Source: Forficula auricularia (taxonomy: Eukaryota > Arthropoda > Insecta > Dermaptera > Forficulidae). From it: a stretch of DNA of 64,000 nucleotides. This document shows, in pieces, positions 56,240 through 64,000 of this stretch. The first letter of the stretch is position 1. Each line of letters opens with the position of its first letter. A program made the translations under genes and the position numbers. The notes under the pieces were generated by a model. The model was not told where the DNA came from and searched no databases. It worked only from the letters and a program-made list of their open reading frames with translations. The DNA lies in contig JALMQS010000082.1 of NCBI GenBank assembly GCA_024734495.1, positions 1,690,625 to 1,754,624 of the forward strand, read 5' to 3'.

Positions 56240-57000
56240 TTATTTATTTATTTTATAAATTACTAGAAAGAATGGATCCTGAAACAGTTTTTTAATAATC
56301 TATTTCATATTCTTTATGCAGAGAACATTCTTGAAATGGATAGGAATATAATTATTTATCAATTTCTCATCAAATCCTACTCATCCACTTTCGTGATATA
56401 CCTACTTTATGAATACACTCTAGTATAATTCTCTTGTCAAATGATTTACAAATAAATTACCCTGATTTACTGTCACGTTTAAGTAGACGCAATTTAATTT
56501 AAAATACAATTTCCTTGTTTTTTGTATTTTTAATTTTATTTTCTCTTGACTCAAGAAAAATTGTTTAGCGTTTTATGTTTATCTCCATTTCGCTTTAAGA
56601 ACAAATTGCATTTAATGCTTGTCTTGACAAAAGTAAATAAGAAGCTTGAACCAGTGAATTTACATTTAAGCCGGTTAACGTTTATCTTTTCTTAATTTGA
56701 TATCATCTATATTGATTTGTTGGGACTATAAGCTAATTGAGGAGTTAATTATGGTCAGGGATGATTAAAAGAAATTCGATAGCATCTCGAAAAGTAAATT
56801 AATTTATCTTAACTTGAATAAATAAAGAGTATTTGAGATGTACTGATATTTAGGTCAAATGATAACTGATATATTATTATGCTACCAGCTGCGAAGCCCG
56901 CCTTTGGCCAGGCTACGCCCCTGGTCTCCTGTAGTGGGTTTTAAAGTAATTATTGAAATTTCTTAATTTTTTAATAAATTTTATTTGTCACTAGCTGACG
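56240..57000. other. AT-rich spacer
   Basis: No exon recognised. 56880-56940 is the GC-rich repeat scrap also at 52824. Confidence 0.3.
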
Positions 57001-57130
57001 CCCGTTATCTAGCTCCTGGCGGGGGGCGTCTCGTTTTATGGTTAAAATTTATATAGATAATAGGTGACCCGACCACGCGTTGCTGTGACTAACTCTTATG
57101 CTTCATGCCTAAACCACTGGACGTATCGAA
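57000..57130. repeat. LINE-tail-like fragment
   Basis: ACTAGCTGACGCCCGTTATC and CGACCACGCGTTGCTGTGAC resemble 3' ends of insect RTE-type elements. No coding part is attached. Confidence 0.35.
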
Positions 57131-57639
57131 ACTATATTCGCAACATATGTACGTTTGGTGCTCCGATTGGTATATCTAAATTTTGGGTCAGGTTTATAAT
57201 TATTGTTCCCTTAACCAAAAATAATATTTACAATTGAAAGATTTCCAAAAAGCTATTATCGGCCATCTTGTTTGTTTGCTTTTACCACCCAGAGAGGCGC
57301 TGGAGTTTTTTCCTCGAAAAAAATATTTGTGGTGTGATATCTATAAAAACACTCGTGTATTTGAATGGAATTTTGTGTGAAGATTTCAAAGAAATCGGTT
57401 AATAACTTTCGGAGATCCTTCAACGTATCACTTAAGCGTAAGAGTACATTTTTATTTATATAGATGAACAATTATTAGTGTTTTTATGTGATTTTTTCGG
57501 GTTAGCTCCTTCGTATACTGTTCAAAATTGCCACAATTTTTCACATGGTCAAATCAGTCCCTATATTAAAGCACTCAGACCCCTATAGTAGGCATCTGCA
57601 ACTACCCTCCCCACCAACATTATTTCTCTCGAGGTCCCG

Positions 57640-58240
57640 GCGACCATGCCAAATCATTCTTATACTATAAACTAGCAAAGGGTAAATATCATTTAAATTT
57701 ACTCTGTGTGCTATTCGCTAGGCTTGTACGAGTCTGAAGGTAAGCATGTTCTTTCTGATAGCTAAAATTCATATCATTTACGTGTTCATATCTTTATTTA
57801 TTTTCTCTCTTTTATTCCACTGAAGGTTACTTCAATGTATATGTTTTGCGGTCCGCTCGATTGACCAACAGAACATATGCAAACTCATGACCAGAAACCA
57901 CTCAAGGTTTTCTTTAAAAAGCGCTAAGCCACGCATAGCCAAATGTATGTTTTGTTTGCCCGATTCGCTTGGCAAACAACAACATATATATTCCCTTGCC
58001 CAACCAAGCGGCAACCCTTCTCTTTCTGAACAAATTCAGAAAAGGGACATTTTTGCGCTCCATCTTGAGCAGCGCTCCCAGCCTACACACGGCGTATTCA
58101 ATTGTTGCGTAAGGAACGCGGAACGGGAACCGGTCTTCAAATGGCCTGTACCTTCCTCAAACACTCTTAATCAATCCACCTAACTCCTCTTCTATCATAA
58201 CCTTCCCTTTATTAATTACTGAATAAATTTTATATCAAAG
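57640..58240 (+). other. GC-richer block with 98-codon ORF, possible LTR
   Basis: The ORF at 57887-58183 has no recognisable domain. AATAAA at 58222 and the compositional shift could mark an LTR or non-coding transcript. No TATA box at a proper distance was found. Confidence 0.2.
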
Positions 58241-58493
58241 TTAAATTGTTTTATCTTTTTTATTTCATACGCTTTTGCAGAGAATTACCTTGTCTCCCCT
58301 CCATTTGCTCTTTTACAGGATATCATATATGTATAATATTAATTAACTAGATAATCGAACCCAGCAGCCCCTATCGAAACATTCTATTTTTTTTATAAAG
58401 TAATTAACAGCTTCCTTGAGGTCTTACAAACCTCATAACAAAAAGGAGCGATACTTTCACTTTACATATACAAATTATAAAACAAATTAATAA

Positions 58494-58530
<37 letters not shown>

Positions 58531-58879
58531 AATATTTAAAACATTTTTATTATTCAAGTTTGATAAAGACGGATTGAAGATTGAATAATGGAATTGAAAT
58601 AATTATCGGAAAAGAGATTTATTTCTTTAAATAGTTTTTTCCTCTTATTAAAAACAAGGACTAAAAGATGACCAAGGACAGTCGATGGTGGAGAAGTAAT
58701 CTCCGGAATCGAAGCTCAAAAACAATGTATGCATAATTTCATGTAAAATAATTGGTTTAATAAATTTATATTATTCAAGTTTAAATGACTAGTTTCTCCA
58801 AAATTTGGTTGGTCAGATATTTTTTTAATTACAAGATATAATATCTTTATTAATTTAATAAAAATAATGCTTAGAAGGA

Positions 58880-59310
58880 AATATGGTCTCTCCAGAATTT
58901 TCGGTCAGGAAAGGACTTCGTCAAGGGTGCGCCATGGCACCAACGCTTTTTAAAATCTATATAGGAAGAGCACTTACATCATGGAGAACCAAATGTTTGG
59001 GTCTAGGAGGCCCAATAGATAATGATATTCTCTACACATTGCTATTTGCGACGACGAGTAATTATAACTGGAGAAAAAGATAATGTAATTTACATGTTTA
59101 AAAATTAAAAGAGGAATATGATAAATGGGGCTTAACCATAAATTTTGATAAAACCGAATACCTGAAAGTGGCTAATGAAGAGAAAGAGGATCTGAACATC
59201 GATGGAAGGGTAGTCAAGGGATGTAAATCCTTCAAATACCCCGGAGTTATCTTGACATCTAATGCAAAGAGCTTAGAAGATATCTATCTTAAACGAGCAA
59301 AAAATGTATA
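58880..59310 (+). pseudogene. LINE reverse transcriptase fragment, frameshifted
   Basis: Motif B (FSVRKGLRQGCAMAPTLFKI), then the catalytic box region LLFA(DD) broken by indels at 59048-59060. It is followed in another frame by VIITGEKDN, YDKWGLTINFDKTEYLKV and CKSFKYPGVILTS. It stops abruptly at the repeat starting near 59280. It is a different family from the 33-kb LINE. Confidence 0.75.
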
Positions 59311-59610
59311 TATATTTATATATTTATTTATATATTTGTATATTAGTTCTATTTTGAAAACGGCTCTACCGATTTTGATGAAACCAACTCTATTAACAAG
59401 TTTTGAGGATGAGAAAGCGATCTGGCTAGGTCTGGACCTTGACAAAATTCATGTTAATTGATCTTTTCTTAATTAAAGTAACTATTGATAGATGAAAATC
59501 TCAATAAAAAAGTTTGTTTACATTTTTTTCAATTACCTTTTAATTATTAATTGGTTTTTTAATTTTAAAACCCACTAATAGGTTATAGCAAATATTATTA
59601 TATTTTTAAA
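59280..59610. repeat. Repeat with AAAATCGGTAGAGCCGTTTT motif, copy 2 (inverted)
   Basis: Reverse complement of 40960-41290. It abuts the LINE fragment and the hairpin that follows. Confidence 0.6.
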
Positions 59611-59611
59611 T

Positions 59612-59880
59612 TAAAAATTCACAGTTCATTGGACAATGTTTTTTATTGAAGCTCTTATTCAATTTTTGTACAACGTTTCGTCTCTCTCGAGACTTTTTCA
59701 AGCACTCAATTGGTTAGAGCAACATTGGTTGAGATAACAATAAAAATAATTGAGACATAGTAGAAATTTTTCTTTCTAGATTGATACAATAAAATAAGTC
59801 TTTGTACAAAAATTGAATAAGAGCTTCAATAAAAAACATTGTCCAATGAACTGTGAATTTTTAATCTACTAATATAATAA
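59612..59880. repeat. Hairpin repeat with degenerate hammerhead-like motif
   Basis: Outer arms 59615-59672 and 59797-59868 are complementary (GTTCATTGGACAATGTTTTT). The minus strand at 59672-59702 has a perfect GTCTC/GAGAC stem II and GAAACGTT but TTGAAAAA for the CTGANGA box. Confidence 0.65.
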
Positions 59881-59899
59881 TATTTGCTATAACCTATTA

Positions 59900-60280
59900 G
59901 TGGGTTTTTAAATTAAAAAAAACAGGGTCCAGGGGGCGTGTAATATATATTGTATTTTTTTAATTTGGTACAAATTTCACCTCAGCTTAATTTTAGATGT
60001 TAAGGCTAGAAAAGTTTTTTTGATTAATTTTTACTTTTATTAATCCCAAAAATTCTACAAAATTGCCAAATTTTAGCATCCTAGGGTCATTAAAAATTAT
60101 GAAAATTTACCCTACAATTTTCACCCCTTCATTGAAGGAGATAAAGTCTGGGTTTTTTGTATTTTTCCTTTTTTATTACACGCAGCTCTAATATTATGCC
60201 AAATTTTAGCATCCTAGATTCAAAAAATATAATTATAATAGATGAAAATTTATCCTATAATCTTCAACCATTGATTTAAA
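59900..60280. other. Repeat-like spacer
   Basis: Two loose copies of AAATTTTAGCATCCTAG (60078 and 60204) are like those near 16030. No gene. Confidence 0.35.
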
Positions 60281-60282
60281 AG

Positions 60283-60500
60283 TTATTTTTATTTATTTAA
60301 TGTCACCGGGAACAAAGCCCATTTAGACAGCAAATAAGTAGTGTTAGTAGGGTTAGTGAGGGAGCCGAGTTTTCAGCCGGTAGAAATTTTTATTTGCCAG
60401 CCAGGATCGAGCCCCGGACCTCCACTTCAACATCGTCATAACCGATCGATGCCGAAGCGAAGCCCAGTGCGTTAGCTGACTGAGCTACCCGAGTCCCCGA
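60283..60500 (-). mobile_element. tRNA-derived SINE, family 5
   Basis: On the minus strand GGGTAGCTCAGTCAGCTAAC is a good A box/D arm and GGCTCGATCCTGGC a B box, 60 nt apart because of an insert. The body runs to an ATTT tail. Confidence 0.65.
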
Positions 60501-60509
60501 TTTTAAAGG

Positions 60510-61910
60510 TTGAAAGATAGAAAATTTGGGTTTTTGGACAGCTCTATATCTCAGAATCTATTTATGCTATATTATTGAAATTTGGTACTCTCTTCAAGAT
60601 GCATTACATAACTACATGTTTATAATTTCAACTCTGTATCTCAAATGAGTTCTGATCTACACTGGCTCGAAATGGTTCGTGTATAAATAGAGTACACTTT
60701 GGACGGCCACTGCTCGAACCTGGCCTGTGCACACACGCTGTGTGCTTTGATAAAAAATAAGAATGATAAAAAACAAACGAAAATAGAAGGATCTTATGAA
60801 ACAAAATAATTGATGATTGAAAACAAAAGAATATTTTGGGCTATAAATGGAAAAGCAGACGGAAGGTGCATCAAGCAGGAACAATTTAACAAGGAAGCGA
60901 AAACAAAATAAGCTAAACATGAATAGGGAAATACCCAGAAACAAATTCTAGAATTGTGACAATTTATAGAGCACAAATAACTTGTGCAAACAGTCTGTTT
61001 GTCCGTCGGCAAAACCTTCAGGACGTTCCCTAATAAATCGATTTTCTTGAAATCCTTTTAAAACTTTGAATATACATATTTATAAGTGTCCTTCATACGT
61101 AGAAATTTATTTCAATAGTCCTTGCAGTACTAAATTTGTAATTATTAACCATTGAAATTCGCATATTTAACAAGCGAGCTCTATCCCGATTGATGTTAAA
61201 GCGACTGTTTTATTAATTAACAATCGTAATTTTCTTGAACTTATTTTGAAAAACTGAGAATCATTAGCTGAAGATATAACAAATATTTTTCTGTTAAAAT
61301 AATTGTATCAAGCGGTATTCGTTTTGTCTGAAAAATATTAAAGAGTTAGGTACTATTGATGGTTTTCAATTTTTATCTCATGGCATGGCAAGGAATTTCG
61401 CATTGAGTCTAGTTTCATGAAGTGTTTTTTTTTGTTTTTTTTTTTTGTTAATTAGCGTTCGTAAGAATTCAATGTTGCCAGATCCGAGAAACGACGCAGT
61501 AAAAATATTTTTGACTTTCTGCGCATGTGAGAGTAGGTGAAAGAGCGAGCTGCCTCTGAGCTATATTAGGGGACCTGAAATTCAACCTGAATGAATCTAC
61601 GATTTGTGACTTTGGTTGGGTTCCGTAGTCTTTACCTGAGGATTCATTGAAGTCGCTCTTGGCTCGAGACCGATTCCACTACTTTACCCATGCATCACTA
61701 TGGATGAAATAAAAACAAAACAAAAGGCTAATAAAAGCAAAATGAAGCGGAATTCGGCATTTATTATACGAGATTTTTTCTCCATTTTGATAATAAGAAT
61801 TTAAAAATTAATAGCCACTTATTACACGGTGAATTTTAGTAAACTAATCGTATTATAAAAGGAATAAATATCTCGTCTGGGACAGTAGAACCAATATGTT
61901 AAAGAATAAA
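60510..61910. other. Spacer with weak promoter-like sequence
   Basis: GTATAAATAGAG (60680) looks like a TATA box on the plus strand, but no initiator or ORF follows convincingly. 61480-61690 is GC-richer without a recognisable exon. Confidence 0.25.
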
Positions 61911-62608
61911 TCTACACTGAAAAAACGAAATATTTATAGTTAAGAGATTATATTTGATATGAATAGATGGTGAAGTTAATTATAGCGAAATTGATCTCTG
62001 TTAAATATGAATAAATGATATACCGATTTAGAGTATTCCCATATTTTTGGAGCAACTCTAGATATATTAATAGTTAAGATGCCGCTATTCGAACCAAGCA
62101 CCAATAAGTAAATTATCAAAATATTGTTATTTGAGTAAAATAGTGGAATAGATAAATTTAGTAGTTGGGTATTTAAATGGAATAAAACATAATTACGACA
62201 AGAAATGATAGCTTTTTATTATAATAAAAAATATTCAAGCTTATATCATTTATATTCATTTGATGTAGAATCTATATTCAAATGAATTATATAAATATTT
62301 AATTTAATTATTCATTTGGTTGAATTAATAAAAAAAAATTAATTTAATTTTCTATATTTATAAGGTGGTAATCTAATTTTAATATTTCTTATAATCTTAT
62401 AGTGGGATTTAAAATTAAAAAAAAAAAAAAAAGAAACAATTAATAATGCAAACAAAATTTTTGTTAATTTTTTTTTAATATCTTAATTATTAAGATATCA
62501 CTATTTGGAGAAAATCTAAGTCGTTTTTATGATAAAAAAACATTCGTTTAGATATAAAAAGAGGTTTTACTAGAAGTAAAAAACAAGATATTCATTTGAT
62601 ATTATTAA

Positions 62609-62796
62609 GGGCCGGTTGTAGTCGCAGTAATATTTTTTACCACCAACCAAGGGTAGTTAATGGAGGGTTAGGATGGCCAATCAGATGACAAGCACTGAAA
62701 GTTCCTGTCATCTGATTGGCCATCCTAGCCCCTCCATTTACCAGCTACCCTTGGTTAGTGGTAAAAAGTATTTACTTTGCGACATACAACCGGCCC
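62609..62796. mobile_element. Harbinger-type MITE, 188 bp
   Basis: TIRs GGGCCGGTTGTAGTCGC / GCGACATACAACCGGCCC are flanked by TAA (62606-62608 and 62797-62799). The arms extend inward (CCAATCAGATGACA) to form a nearly complete hairpin. Confidence 0.88.
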
Positions 62797-62831
62797 TAAG
62801 AGATATCTAATAGAATAAAATAGATCACTCA

Positions 62832-63055
62832 AGTCGAGGGGTGATCCGCGATTTGAAGTAGGTGTACACCTCTTTTGAAGTATTTTGGAAGTACTTGGAA
62901 ATATTTGGAAGTACTTGGACATATTTAAAAGTACTTGGGAATATTTGGAAGTACTTGGAAATATTTGGAATTACCTGGAAATATTTGGAATTATTTGAAA
63001 ATATTTGGAAGTACAAGTGGAAGTAGGTGTACAGCATATTAGGTCACGGTTCACC
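62832..63055. repeat. 20-bp tandem repeat in an inverted-end insertion
   Basis: Seven units of TTTGGAAGTACTTGGAAATA (62884-63020) are flanked by AGGTGTAC and by inverted GTCGAGGGGTGAT / TTCACCCTCGAC. The minus-strand ORF through it is an artefact. Confidence 0.75.
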
Positions 63056-63698
63056 CTCGACTCTAGTATATATATTAATATATTTGAATTAAATACCTAA
63101 AAATTTGGTCATATTTGGAATGATTTCGATATATCTTGATTATTAATAAAATATTTTTGGAATAAATAAGAGCTCATTAAAAATGCTCAACTCTATCAAT
63201 ATATTTATTATAAAGAAATTGTTTTTTCAGTGTAGAGAAAGGATAAGTCACTTTCCGGTTCAATTGTCTCTGGTCAAATATAGAGATACTGATTTAAATC
63301 ACGTTTTCTATTATTAAACAATCGTATTAATGTACAATTATAATTTGCAAATAATTTTAGATTAAAGTCAATGGATAATCAAGGAAACCGAATCATATGT
63401 TAATGAAATCGTCTAGTGATTATGTAATATGTATCTCATCGAATTTATAACTCAATCCTTACATTTGCTTAACAAATCAATCTCGATCTATCAGTATTTA
63501 TTAGAAATTGATGTTCTATTTTTATGAACCCCCAATATTGGCCCCCGAAAAAAAGAATAACTCTTTTTTGTTATAGGTTCATTTTATAATGCCTATATTT
63601 CATTTTTCTTGTTTTTTTTTTTTAGTTTGAAAATTTATAATTTTATTAATTAACAGGAATAGCAGGGAATTGACAAAATAAAAAACAGAGTTTTTATT

Positions 63699-63750
63699 GA
63701 ATGGGCCAGACGTTTCGTCGATTAATTTCGACTTCCTCAGTGGCTCATTC
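63699..63750 (-). ncRNA. Hammerhead-like ribozyme motif, best stem I
   Basis: Minus strand: stem I GAATGAGCCA / TGGCCCATTC (9 of 10 pairs), CTGAGGA, A, stem II GTCGA/TCGAC with loop AATTAA, GAA-ACGT-C. All invariant core bases are present; only a normal stem III is absent (ACGT palindrome). Confidence 0.65.
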
Positions 63751-63898
63751 TATCACTCTTTGTCAAAAGACAATTCCACTACGCGACAAAACATCCTTTA
63801 ATCCTTTTTATTTAAACTATAATATTTTAGGTTAAAAATAAAATAAAATGAGAGAGTCTTCTGTTTTTTAAATAAAATAATTTTTAATTATTTCTAGA

Positions 63899-63933
63899 GA
63901 CTATAGTTTCGAAGGCATTGCCTTCATCATCAG
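63899..63933 (-). ncRNA. Hammerhead-like motif with ACTATAGT stem III
   Basis: CTGATGA, T, stem II GAAGGC/GCCTTC, GAA-ACTATAGT-C, with stem I TAGA/TCTA. It is the same class as 34978-35012. Confidence 0.6.
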
Positions 63934-64000
63934 TCTATCACAAATATTTCAAATTAGTTACAAATTAAGATTTATACATAGAAAATTTTGAAAAATATAT

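Larger units (their letters stand above)
61915..63232. mobile_element. 1.3-kb TA-flanked element, copy 2 (inverted)
   Basis: CACTGAAAAAAC ends are flanked by TA (61913-61914 and 63233-63234). It is the reverse homolog of 21059-22361. Two younger insertions sit inside: 62609-62796 and about 62832-63055. Confidence 0.75.

Noticed and set aside
57887..58183. 98-codon ORF as a gene
   Set aside because: No domain, no splice or promoter support; overlapped by another ORF on the opposite strand.
60675..60760. Promoter of a host gene at the GTATAAATAGAG motif
   Set aside because: A TATA-like string is expected by chance in this AT-rich DNA and no exon follows.
62825..63037. 70-codon ORF of repeated Tyr/Phe/Ser/Lys
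   Set aside because: Translation of a 20-bp tandem repeat.
1..64000. CRISPR arrays, operons, rRNA genes
   Set aside because: No regularly spaced short repeats with unique spacers, no ribosome-binding patterns and no rRNA-like sequence; the window is eukaryotic.

Overview
This is a window of an insect nuclear genome. It is strongly AT-rich, with spliceosomal introns, tRNA-derived SINEs, non-LTR retrotransposon fragments and many mariner, hAT, PIF/Harbinger and piggyBac-type DNA transposon remnants. There are no bacterial-style operons.

The one host gene I can support is on the minus strand, from about 22.8 kb down to about 4.9 kb. It is the gene for crustacean cardioactive peptide (CCAP). 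Five coding exons join in frame: signal peptide (22705-22806), propeptide plus start of the mature peptide (15307-15385), end of the mature peptide with amidation and cleavage site (12557-12723), a C-terminal precursor segment (8165-8254), and a short last exon with the stop codon (5063-5086, least certain). The joined precursor is 153 residues. It carries PFCNAFTGC followed by GKKR, which is the diagnostic CCAP signature. The four introns are packed with transposable elements; one transposon end lies about 15 bp from the exon 3 acceptor.

Layout. 0-5 kb: downstream of CCAP, with a hairpin repeat (133-1119) and a tRNA-derived SINE. 5-8.2 kb (intron 4): internally deleted mariner (5203-6055), a repeat carrying internal tandem units, and a palindrome split by a SINE. 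8.3-12.6 kb (intron 3): SINE, a 1.0-kb TA-flanked palindromic element, and a 52-bp minisatellite. 12.7-15.3 kb (intron 2): Tc1-like and hAT-like ends and three SINE types. 15.4-22.7 kb (intron 1): a foldback with 245-bp arms, a LINE tail, a Harbinger-type element and a 1.3-kb TA element split by a ribozyme-bearing hairpin. 22.8-64 kb: intergenic and almost wholly repeats, including mariner-family elements at 24, 37 and 51 kb, LINEs at 33, 39, 43 and 59 kb, nested hAT, Harbinger and piggyBac-like pieces, and five copies of a hairpin family ending in CCGACTTC motifs.

The most unusual theme is a set of short motifs matching the hammerhead ribozyme core (CTGANGA, stem II, GAAA) in which stem III is replaced by a short palindrome, ACGT or ACTATAGT. 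They occur in divergent pairs inside hairpin repeats (22, 26 and 53 kb), in a tandem ~99-bp array (41.4-41.95 kb) and singly (27, 34, 59.7, 63.7 and 63.9 kb). This is the architecture reported for dimer-acting hammerheads of Penelope-like retroelements, but no Penelope reverse transcriptase is visible here. A second theme is long-inverted-repeat derivatives of mariner-family transposons that keep only the C-terminal half of the transposase.
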